Origin: Margaritifera margaritifera
Taxonomy: Eukaryota; Mollusca; Bivalvia; Unionida; Margaritiferidae
Assembly: GCA_029931535.1 (NCBI GenBank)
Contig: JAQPZY010001625.1
Span: forward strand, 186,001-250,000
Direction of reading: 5' to 3'
DNA length: 64,000 nt
A program made the position numbers and the translations under genes. This document shows positions 55,950-64,000 of the stretch, one piece after another (position 1 is the first letter of the stretch; each line of letters opens with the position of its first letter). Below the pieces are notes generated by a model, which made no database searches, was not told the origin of the DNA, and worked only from the letters and a program-made list of their open reading frames with translations.

Positions 55950-58307
55950 CTAAACTGCTTGAAAGACATGTCTCTAAACATCTCTGGTTACCTTTCAAAG
56001 TACCATTTAATTCACCTATCCCAATCTGGATTTAGACAAAACCACTCCTGTCAATATGTGCTAGCAAAACTAATTGATGAATGGTTGCTTGCTGTGGAAA
56101 AAGGAGAATTGGCTGAAACTATATACCTTGATTTTAAGATGACTTTTAACTGAGTTGACCATAATATACTTGCTTGGAAACTTGAAAAGTACAAATGTTC
56201 TCACTTATCACCCTGATGGTTCAAATCATAAGTCTGTGACAGAAGACAGTAAGTAGTTATTGGTAACATCAAATCAGAGCTGATATCCATCAACAAAGGA
56301 GTTCCATAGGATCTATTTTTAGGGCCTATACTAGTCATATTGTTTTTAAATGACTTGCCTCTGTATGTACACCATTCAAAAACTGATCTATATGCTGATG
56401 ATACTACTTTGCATAAGTCTGATTTTGATGTTAAAACGTTAAACAAACAATTGGGTGAAGATTTATATCAAGTTGAATATTGGTGCTCACTTAATAACAT
56501 GATTATCAGTTCCCTAAAAACCAAAGCAATGTTGCTTGGAGCCAGGCAAAAATTATCAGTGAATAGAAATCCAAATCTTGTGCTAAGATAATTTAATTGA
56601 CAATGTTGACACAGAAAACTTTTGGGAGTTCATGTTGATAAGAATCTAGAATGGTGTAAACAAATGAATCAGGTTTGTTCTGTAGTATGCTCAAGAATGT
56701 ATCTTTTACGGAGGATAAAAAGTTATCTACCACTCAATTAATGGAAATTATTTTGCAATGCATTCATTCTTCCTCTTTTGCACTACTGCACAATTTGGTG
56801 AAATATAACCAATAGTAATATTATAACAGTCCACAAACTTCAAAACAGGGCAGCAAGAATGATTCCAAATTTTCCATTTGATACACCATTCAAAAGTGTA
56901 TTCTCGGAATATAATGACTGAAATTTGAATACAGATTAGCCTACCACAAGTCTATATTCAATGTTCATAGTAAAGAATGAACTTTGTCCATAATATTTGC
57001 ATGGTATGTTTCATTTTAAGTCAGAGAACAATAACAATGACCTAAATTGAATAGATTATAATTGATCATTGCAGAACACCATTTCCAAAAACAAATACTT
57101 TTCAAAAATCATTTGCTTGCTCTGGTGCTATTTTATGGAATGAATCCCCCAAAACCATTAGATCAGAAACAAATCTAAATGTGTTCAAAACAAAATCATA
57201 TGACCACTATCTCATAAGGCAGTTTTCAGTGTAAATATTGAAATACAGGCTGTCAAATTTATTCTGTTAATGTATATCATATACACTTTGTGCTTTTATA
57301 CTTAATGTATTTAAACATGCTTTTATTACTTTGTGTGTGTGTGTGTGCGTATTTGCAATAGTTTGTTCAACCTCAGGGCCTAAGGGGGAGAAAAGTATAT
57401 TATAACTAACTGAGTTACCCATATAAAATAAAGTATTTATTATTATTATTATTATTATTATTGTTACATGAGTGGACTCTTTCATCCACATTATATACAC
57501 TTGATGCATGCACTTTTATTGAGTGGACTTGGCCCTTTATGAGTATTCCCCTGAAAGGTCAAACTGACAGGTCATGTTGGTTGACCTCTAACTTTGTTTT
57601 TCCCACTTGCATATAATTACAAGGTGAATGCAAATTAATACTAACAAAAAGAACACAAAAATCACCTTTTTTTTTTCTTGTTAGAATTTCTTTAATCATT
57701 GGCATGTATTCAGCCTGAAAAATGTCAAAGAATACACAATTTTAAGCATCACTTGAGTAAAATTAAAACCTGCAGCTTATACCCCTTTAAACTTTAGGGA
57801 TAACTTTTTATTAAATTGAGAATTGTGCCAATATTTAGTTTTTTTACCTACAGTATGCACAAAGTGTATTGACCATTTTCCACTCATGTCAGTGTAGTAT
57901 CCACTGAGGTACACCCCACTACACTGTAAAATCTATGGGATTTACAAGTGGAATGAGGTCTGAGCTACACTGTGCTGTTGGATAATAGATTTAATTGATT
58001 TACAACCATGATGTTATCACCTGCATTAAGTCCTTTAGGGATTTAGAGGTAGTTCATAAACTGGCTGTGCAAATGAAGTGAAGTTGAGTGAAAGTTACAC
58101 CTGGTAAAATATGGTCTGTAAACTTTGTGCATACTGTAACTTTTCTTCTTCTTTTTGTTTTTCAGATTTTTCCTGGCAAGTTTTTACACAAAGTATGACG
58201 CAGTGCATTTTGTGATCAATGCTGGTTTTTGTGCCCTCAGTATAATTCCCAAACTACCGCTGTTTCACGGAGTTCGATTATATGGAATCAATAAGTGGTG
58301 CAGATAG
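43433..58307 (+). CDS. ORMDL: ORMDL sphingolipid-biosynthesis regulator, complete in three coding exons (exon 1 includes 14 nt of 5' UTR)
   Basis: Coding segments 43447-43620, 45888-46039 and 58166-58307 join in phase with canonical GT...AG introns into 155 residues (human ORMDL1/2/3 have 153). The protein starts [12 protein letters not shown] and contains [75 protein letters not shown] and ends [13 protein letters not shown] proteins are small four-helix ER membrane proteins that bind serine palmitoyltransferase and lower its activity when ceramide is high. Hydrophobic segments cover roughly residues 22-57, 58-66 and 105-140. Two points differ from vertebrate copies: position 13, Asn in human ORMDL3 and reported to contact ceramide, is Thr here; and the C-terminus carries an extra Cys-Arg. 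Paralogue number (1, 2 or 3) cannot be assigned; invertebrates usually have one copy. A non-coding first exon probably lies upstream. Confidence 0.95.
43447..43620 (+). CDS. ORMDL: ORMDL first coding exon
   Basis: The exon itself starts at 43433 after the acceptor TTCTTCCTCATTTTCAG, leaving 14 nt of 5' UTR before the ATG at 43447. It encodes 58 residues, [12 protein letters not shown] through TNVLHDV, and ends in phase 0 at a GTAAGT donor. The ATG at 43433 is out of frame and stops after three codons, so 43447 is the start. An (AT)n run of about 125 bp ends only 32 bases before the exon. Confidence 0.95.
43621..45887. other. ORMDL intron 1 (coding region)
   Basis: Besides the pogo-like fragment it is AT-rich; 44700-45880 shows nothing I recognise. 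Confidence 0.7.
43850..44690 (+). mobile_element. Pogo-like transposon 5' portion
   Basis: GAGGTCCCCCTCTTGAACAG and several GCGGCCAC/GTGGCCAC, ACCCCTCNA units look like the terminal region of a pogo-type element. About 560 bp further on, a frame reads [20 protein letters not shown], then after a frameshift [10 protein letters not shown], resembling the psq/CENP-B-type HTH that starts such transposases. The rest of the transposase is absent. It sits in ORMDL intron 1. Confidence 0.45.
45888..46039 (+). CDS. ORMDL: ORMDL second coding exon
   Basis: The exon follows a TTAATAG acceptor and encodes [20 protein letters not shown], then [20 protein letters not shown] and [10 protein letters not shown], with two bases (CT) left over before a GTAAGC donor. 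KGTP, GKAR, WEQ and FLTI are family-invariant stretches. Antisense open frames here are shadows. An intron of 12.1 kb follows. Confidence 0.95.
46475..46975. repeat. Array of about 55-bp units
   Basis: About nine units containing GGTTCATGGATTATGGGTTG and TGGCCTTTAGTTCACAGTCT with G-rich joins. In ORMDL intron 2. Confidence 0.85.
48080..48730. repeat. Array of about 40-bp units
   Basis: Around fifteen irregular units of ATTCTAAACATGACTCACTG and CTCATCAAATAACACAATGC. Divergent and variable in length. Confidence 0.8.
49258..49660. repeat. 34-bp tandem array, about 12 copies
   Basis: The unit is CTGCAGATACACATCTGGTA and TCACTGCCAGATTT. Each unit contains CCAGAT and ATCTGG as an inverted pair. 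The open frame through it (49125-49484) is a repeat artefact. Confidence 0.9.
51224..51283 (+). pseudogene. Start of the outer hAT transposase, broken by an early stop
   Basis: The frame [19 protein letters not shown] stops at TAG (51281). The same frame then stays open for over 60 residues ([20 protein letters not shown]), so this is one nonsense change, probably TGG to TAG. Confidence 0.6.
51600..52607 (+). mobile_element. Inner hAT element nested in the outer one
   Basis: It begins CAGGGTTCGCACAGATTTGA and ends with the mirror of CATGGTTCATACAGG; both arms carry AAAAGTGCTTGAAAAGTNCTTGA-like repeats. It splits the outer element's open frame, so it inserted later. It holds its own N-terminal BED-type finger frame (52029-52376) and no catalytic region. 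No clean 8-bp duplication was found. Confidence 0.7.
52029..52376 (+). pseudogene. Truncated hAT transposase N-terminus with BED-type finger
   Basis: [20 protein letters not shown] begins the frame; [20 protein letters not shown] then [10 protein letters not shown] supplies the C-x2-C...H-x5-H ligands. The frame ends [16 protein letters not shown] at a stop, well short of a transposase (usually 500-700 residues). It might still be expressed as a DNA-binding fragment. Confidence 0.6.
53660..55414. repeat. 45-bp satellite array, about 39 copies
   Basis: The unit is TGGTCTACCTAACATATAGG, CATGGTCGTGTGTAGTAATC, AGGTT. Two variants (GGCATGGTCGTGTGTAG and GGCATAGTGGTRTGCAG) alternate or run in short blocks, giving 90- to 135-bp higher-order units. 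Because 45 is a multiple of three, the minus strand is stop-free for hundreds of codons (15-residue unit [15 protein letters not shown]); this is not evidence of a gene. Confidence 0.95.
55845..55950. repeat. Insertion with (TTA)n inside the LINE reverse transcriptase
   Basis: Between DNHRP and the [11 protein letters not shown] motif, where intact elements have about nine residues, there are about 115 bp ending in 12 TTA units. The LINE's own 3' tail is the same trinucleotide. Confidence 0.7.
57436..57463. repeat. (ATT)n tail of the LINE
   Basis: About nine ATT units after AATAAAGTATTT; marks the 3' end of the LINE copy. Confidence 0.85.
58166..58307 (+). CDS. ORMDL: ORMDL last coding exon with stop codon
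   Basis: The exon follows a long pyrimidine tract and CAG acceptor. Its first base completes the split Leu codon. It encodes [20 protein letters not shown], then [17 protein letters not shown] and LYGINKWCR, and stops at TAG (58305-58307). Human ORMDL proteins end GINKY, so the last three residues WCR replace a terminal Tyr. The exon is too short to stand out as an open frame alone, but the match is clear. Confidence 0.95.
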
Positions 58308-61300
58308 ATTTCAGGGGCATTATGGACTGGTTCTCCAATAATTATTGTTGAATTCTTTAACGTTTGATTGAAACATGGACACAGTTGAGGTTCATGCCAT
58401 TTCTTGCTGTACCTGTAATAAGGATTAATTTTTATCATCCACCATCAGTGAGTGAAGTTTAAGTCACTGCATTAAAATTAATCCTTTCCAGAATTTTCTA
58501 TAAAATGATTGTAAAATAATCATTACATACCTTAAACAAAATTCCTGTTGAATATATTCGCAGAGGAAAATTGCAAATTTTAATATCTAGTAGCATTTAA
58601 CAGCACATCAGCACAGTAGTGGCTATATGGTGCCTCTGACTTATTACCAATTTGATAATTTTGCAGACAAAGATCCGATAAATGAAATGTCACCATTGTA
58701 CTTTCTGAAAGTCATCAGGTCACAGTTTTCACTTAACATCTCAAAATTTCGTCCTCAAATTGAGATTTTTAAAATACAGTGGCTTTACATTTTTCATGGA
58801 GTAGCAATTTTCATGGATTTTGTAGTTGCTTTGAACCATGAATTTGAAGACCGAATGAGAAGTGAGATACATTCTTCCTGATATGTTCCAAGTGATCAGA
58901 CAAGCTCAGCTGTTTATTAATTCAGCTTGATTACTGTACTGACAGTATTATCTTTTCTATGTATTTGTTTTATTTTAACCCTTTTTGAACCCTCCCCCAA
59001 TCATAAGAGAATTTTAAAGCATTCTATTTTTTTTCTAATCCACATGCATGTATACAGTATTCAGTAACTGTCAGTTTCACTAACTGCCTAAATCATAATC
59101 AGTAAGGATAGAGAGAAAAGAGAAAGAGTGTAAAGTATCAGTGCAAGTATTTTTGAAAAATGAAGCAAACAATTATCTGTACAAAAATTTGATTTTATGC
59201 TTATTTACATTGTTACTTTATTCTCTGTAATTCTTTGTGATTACAAAATTTAATCACAGTCATGATTCATCTAAATGAATAATCAACATAAACTGTAGAT
59301 AAATGTTAACATTTTTACTTAAATCATCCTGAAAGCACACCTCATTTTATCGACACATTTTTAATCCAAAGGTATAAAATCTTAAATACTAGAACTATTT
59401 CATGCAACACAAGTTCTAATTAAAAACTATGTATATACACTAATTACAGCATAGTACTAAAACTCACACTTCACTGACTCTTGGACAAAACCAATGAATA
59501 AACATCATGTCAATCAAGTATCCTGGTACACACAAAGTTTGGGATGTAAAATTGCAAAGTTACACAAATCCAGTCTTTTCACAGCCATGGATAATTACGT
59601 CTGATATGTCATACTTTTTCTCATGACCCATGATTTTCCATTCATCATGAATCGGCTTTAGCGCTAATGTTTGAAGTTCCACTGATGAATTGCTTTCATC
59701 AGTGATGTCCTTCTTTTTGCCCTTATGGTCTCTGTGACCTATTTCACATTTTAGTTCTTTTTTTGTATAGTTTTTTACTGGCAAGTGTAATGGTTGGAGT
59801 TTGTCCATACATGAGGCAGGCACAAAGGAGTAATTACATTGTCTTTCAGTTTAGCTATCATTTCACAATTTGATGGCTTTTGTACATATCCAAGATTGTC
59901 ACAGCCTGCTGATTCTATTGAGCAATGGGCTGCTAATAACATGTTTGGTTCACATGTAGAAAGATGACATCCACATCACTTGAATTTTACCACTCTAAAC
60001 CACTGTGTTAATGCCATAATGATCAGAATGTACTTACGATGCAACTTTATATATGCACAGTGGTTTAAGTAAAAGACAATATAGATATGTTTCAGTAAAC
60101 GCTTGGTTAAGTGCTGTTGGCTGCATTAGCTGTTTTCGATATTGAGCACTCAAAAGAAAACGAGTGTAATGGATTGATCTTAGCAGGTGTTTGAAATTTG
60201 CCTACACTTGAGGTACTTTTGCTTTAACCATTCAAGCTACAACCTTTTGTTTTCAGCATACTTTTGTTCTTTTGTCCTATTTATTTTGAATATTTGTAGA
60301 GCTTAGTCATGGAAAGTAAATACCATTGAATATGCAAACTTTGACAGAGGCAAATCTGTGAATTGAAGCACCCATGAAAGTCATATTTTACAAAGCTACA
60401 AAAATTTATACCCACAAAAATAAATGAAAGTTTAGTATCTTTCTTATTGCTTGGTTGGTGACAATTATTTTTCAAAGATTGTTCAGCACCAGGCATCATG
60501 GATTAAAATACATTCATAAAATCTGGAATTTTCCTTAAAAGAGTTCTGTCTTATCTCGGATGAAAGTATGAGGATTTGGCGAATTCCTCAACTCTTTTTC
60601 AAGAAAATAAATGTTTCCATGTGTTCAATTCTAAAAGTAAAGAGTGATTTTTTTTCCTTTCCAATATCTGGACCTCTAACAAAAATATTGTCTGAAGTAA
60701 TCATAAGAAAGATAATGTAATATCTCAGGTCGAGGAGACATTTTCGATTATTTTAGTGAAATTTCAGATTTCAAAATGAAGAGAAATTTGAGAATTTTAG
60801 TCAAACTGGGGCCTGGTTACTAGCTTTAATCAGTTGGTTCTTGACTTTTTCTACAGAGATCAGTCTTGCAAAAGGAAGACAAGCTAGTCATAATACATTG
60901 GCAAAGCAGAAATGACAATGGTGACATCTTGTGTATTGGATTTTCACTTGCTAAAGTGTAAACTTGGTAATAATTCAGATATTTTCCTATTGTGAATTTA
61001 TTTAACAAGACCTTTGTTTAAGGTAGGTAACAAATTTTTTTCAATCAGTTGATACATTTTCTATAAAATGCTGGAAAGGCTCAGTAATGGTGCAGTAATC
61101 ATACACTTTAGTTAATATCATTTTTATGATTCATCATGTAATGTGCATTTAAATAAAGTCATCAGATTGTAGAAATTTAAACTTACTGTATTTATTGTAT
61201 TTATATCGCCTATCTAGGAATGTATTTTGACACTGAATGTGACCTAAGTCTGTCGAGTGGTCACATTTATAGTAAAAGTTAAATTCTAGGATCCCCAGTA

Positions 61301-62180
61301 AGTCTAGTCTTATTTAGAAAACTTTATTTACCTGATAATTTTCAAATGTATGTATTGCATGGTAATAATCTCATGTGGGCAAATTTCATTGGTTTATCTG
61401 ACAGTCAGGGTAGTTTGATATTTTTTAAGAAAAGGGTTTGCATTCTGCATTGTGTTTATGTAAATATTATTGTGCACACAAGATGGTTTGATCCAGCTTT
61501 AGGGAAGGCAGGTTCTGTTATTTTACTATAAGTAACAGATAAGTCAGGAATTTTTATTATTGTAGTTGTAAGACTCGAGACATCCATCCTATTAATTTCA
61601 GTCATTGCTCTACAGTGAGGATAAAGTTCTGCGTAATTATCTGAAATTCATTCTGTTTGTTTATAATCCATATGTTCCCTGTTTACATGTTAGATGTATT
61701 TGACCTATTGCAATTGATTGTGCTGTTTTATCTCCCATGAGCTTAAGTAGATCTTAGATTGCAGTGCTTAATAGGAGCTTGTAAATGTTGGAAATTCATA
61801 CCATGTGATTTGAGGTAAAATTAGACTTGGTTCTTGATAGTTAATGCCAACAAACTATTTTCCTTATGTGACAGAATAGTGCTCTGGTGCCATGAACTAG
61901 TGTCCTTGCATGATGAAATAGTACCTTCAATTCAGGTAGCTTAGGGTAATGTCACTTCAAGACATGTCTGATTTAAGAAACATTTTCTTACATCAGTTGC
62001 TTTTGCAGCAGTAATGTAACAGTATTTGTAATGAAAGTTTTTTAACTTTATTTAGCAATTGGCACACAACAGGCATATTAGAAGTTGATTCTTCCTTTGT
62101 AAGGCAGTATATCGAGTTACATACCTCTAAATAACTTTGTAAATAATTATATTGTTATAATAAAAGCTTCATAGTTAAAT
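58308..62180 (+). other. Probable ORMDL 3' UTR and downstream sequence
   Basis: No intron signals or genes on the plus strand follow the stop. Candidate AATAAA signals lie at 60606, 61152 and 62159; the last has a TTATAATAAAAGC context. Which is used cannot be told from sequence. An old transposase fragment lies on the other strand within it. Confidence 0.45.
59560..59905 (-). mobile_element. Pogo-superfamily (DDE_1, jerky-like) transposase C-terminal remnant
   Basis: The minus strand reads MPASCMDKLQPLHLPVKNYT, KKELKCEIGHRDHKG, then SVELQTLALKPIHDEWKI and ISDVIIHGCEKTGFV. This follows the family pattern VPANCTDKLQPLDxSVNKxxKxxLR, then LKPLHAKWxxxxY, then IxNGFKxAGI. The DDE residues upstream are not seen and the frame is shifted before PASCMD. 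Confidence 0.6.
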
Positions 62181-63584
62181 GTGGCACAGTCCATTATTTT
62201 ATATATATTTTTAGCCCACCTTGGCAGTAGCTTGACTTAGCGATACCTTTGGTATCCATCTACATGTCTGTATGTCCATCTGCCCAGACTTACAGTCATA
62301 TGTCCATCTGCCCAGACTTACAGTCATATGTCCATCTGCCCAGACTTAGAGTCATATGTCCATCTGTCCAGACTTAGAGTCATATGTCCATCCAAAGCCT
62401 CAGTTAAGGTCAATGTTCAATTTTTTTTTACTTTTCTGTGAAATAAAGGGTGGGGTTGACGAAAAAGGGAGTTCTTGTTATTGCTGTGTATATTGCCAAA
62501 TCAGAATGGTTAGCTTTGTTTACAATTACAGTGTATCAAACTTGTAGCCAGTCATCTGTTGTAGTACCAGTGTTGCATGTGTACTTCTTCGTGACTACTC
62601 TTATTTTGTTTAGACCATTGTATACCAGTTAAATGGCTTATTCATAACAGGCAGCTCACCTGAATGTCAGCAGAGTTTCACAGTGCAGTAGATATTTTGT
62701 GTAGGTATAAATTGTATGCCCTACCACAACATGTTACCCTTGTCCATTCAGCCATCTGTCACACCTTTGTTAAAGTTTGAGTCTAGATCATTTCAGGTTC
62801 TATTAACACATTTCTGGTTTCCACAAGTTTTAATCTCCTTCCATAATTTTGGATGTTAATTTAATACACTATGGTCGTAAAGAATGGGTATTGACTATTT
62901 ATTGGGGTTTAGTTTGGGTGATGTAGAACTTTACATTTGTATTCATAATTTAATGATGCTGATATGTTTACTATGTTTTACAGTGACAAGAAAGGAGGAA
63001 ATAATCTCCCAAATCATGCAGTAAGATCTGTTTTACCTAAACATATGTGTTTTACCTGGACATATATTAAAATGTTAGCATAATTTAAACATTTCCTCAC
63101 TTTTTGTGGTTGTTGATTTATTAGTTTCAAAACTAAAGAAGCACAGAATACCCAACTTCAACCAAATATAATGTTTTAACTGTCTGCATACTTAGGTTTA
63201 TACAGTCTCTGTGCAGAATCTTTTGCTAATATCTGCATGAAAAATGAATTTAATTATCTTTGAATATTCAAATATATTAAACAGTTTAAAAATGCAACAC
63301 TGGTAACATACATGTAGGTGTTGCTTTTCATATCCTTTTTTTTTCTCTCAAAATTTTATGTTTAGGAGTATAATGTTAATTTTCATGGAATGATTATTTT
63401 TGCAGTTTGGTTGTTTGTGAGTTAGGTATTATTATTTGTCTGCCACCATTCTGTATGTATTCTTATCTGTATAGGTATGTTCTTACAAATGTTAATTAAT
63501 ATGTTACTTTGTTCTTTAGATAAAAGTGTTGGAATGTGATTTTAACTAAGCTGTCTGTGGTGGATATATTTTCATATGAGATAT
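62181..63584. other. Intergenic stretch
   Basis: AT-rich sequence with the 28-bp array and nothing else recognised. Confidence 0.6.
62272..62395. repeat. 28-bp tandem array, about four copies
   Basis: TATGTCCATCTGCCCAGACT and TACAGTCA units; the last copies carry TAGAGTCA. Confidence 0.9.
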
Positions 63585-64000
63585 GTGCAGATGAGACAAG
63601 TGGAGTAATACATTTACTGTGAAGTCATGTCAAAGTGATGGATTTATTTCATGTGAGGTATGTGCAGATGAGATAATCATGTCACAGTGATGGATTTATT
63701 TTCATGTGAGGTATGTGCAGATGAGATAATCATGTCACAGTGATGGATTTATTTCATGTGAGGTATGTGCAGATGAGATAATCATGTCACAGTGATGGAT
63801 TTATTTCATGTGAGGTATGTGCAGATGAGATAATCATGTCACAGTGATGGATTTATTTTCATGTGAGGTATGTGCAGATGAGATAATCATGTCACAGTGA
63901 TGGATTTATTTTCATGTGAGGTATGTGCAGATGAGATAATCATGTCACAGTGATGGATTTATTTTCATGTGAGGTATGTGCAGATGAGATAATCATGTCA
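63585..64000. repeat. 53-54-bp tandem array running off the right edge
   Basis: About seven near-identical units of GATGGATTTATTTTCATGTG, AGGTATGTGCAGATGAGATA, ATCATGTCACAGT. The first unit (63555-63637) is diverged, marking the old edge of the array; the rest are almost uniform, so expansion is recent and continues beyond the window. Confidence 0.95.

Larger units (their letters stand above)
55430..57465 (+). mobile_element. 5'-truncated LINE with reverse transcriptase and (ATT)n tail
   Basis: Frames in order: [20 protein letters not shown], then [20 protein letters not shown] (RT block 1), [29 protein letters not shown]...DNHRP (block 2), an insertion with (TTA)n, [20 protein letters not shown] (block 3), [12 protein letters not shown] (FDxV block), [20 protein letters not shown] block, [16 protein letters not shown] (YADD catalytic), then [20 protein letters not shown] and [14 protein letters not shown] tail. 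Multiple stops and shifts show it is dead. It starts at the satellite edge and ends in AATAAAGTATTTATTATTAT. The clade is jockey/CR1-like; I cannot place it further. Confidence 0.85.
46040..58165. other. ORMDL intron 2
   Basis: This 12.1-kb intron carries the arrays, hAT nest, satellite and LINE listed separately. Unassigned parts (46980-48080, 49700-50870, 53170-53650, 57470-58160) are AT-rich; at 50628-50665 there is a short TTTGGTATTTTACGGCACAG fragment like the SINE tail. Confidence 0.75.

Overview
This is a eukaryotic, AT-rich, intron-rich and repeat-dense window, most likely from a lophotrochozoan and probably a bivalve mollusc (inference: decayed DIRS, hAT, MULE, pogo and LINE copies, tRNA-headed SINEs, and the short motif AAGGGAAGTAACTC at repeat ends). 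There are no bacterial-style operons. Most long open frames are by-products of repeats.

Two conserved host genes organise the window. PMS1 (MutL-family mismatch repair) lies on the minus strand from about 26.05 kb leftwards. Four coding exons are visible (26050-25904, 16276-16117, 9367-9242, 5817-5540). They join in phase and give about 237 N-terminal residues of the GHKL ATPase domain; the rest of the gene lies beyond the left edge. ORMDL (ER regulator of serine palmitoyltransferase) lies on the plus strand. Its three coding exons (43447-43620, 45888-46039, 58166-58307) give a complete 155-residue protein. The genes are divergent (head to head), the arrangement known for human PMS1 and ORMDL1, so this looks like an ancient conserved gene pair.

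The introns and the 17 kb between the start codons are filled with mobile and tandem DNA. The largest PMS1 intron (25903-16277) carries a nearly complete 4.9-kb Mutator-like (MULE) transposon at 20702-25589. It has about 220-bp terminal inverted repeats, a GATTTTTT target duplication, and a gene encoding a PHD finger, an OTU-type cysteine protease domain and a MULE DDE transposase, broken by one frameshift at a C run. A 760-bp MITE at 18.5-19.3 kb shares sequence with the right end of this MULE. The next PMS1 intron carries a 37-bp satellite (13.85-16.03 kb) and a 1-kb TA-flanked pogo/mariner-like MITE. Further left are hAT and DIRS remnants.

Between the two genes lie tandem repeats, a SINE pair, a LINE remnant with an internal 56-bp array, and hAT and LINE fragments. 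A palindrome-rich MITE occurs three times in the window. ORMDL intron 1 begins with a pogo-like fragment. ORMDL intron 2 holds several minisatellites, a hAT element nested in another hAT element, a 1.75-kb 45-bp satellite, and a 5'-truncated LINE. The right end is probable ORMDL 3' UTR and intergenic DNA with a decayed pogo-type transposase, closing in a 53-bp array that runs off the window.
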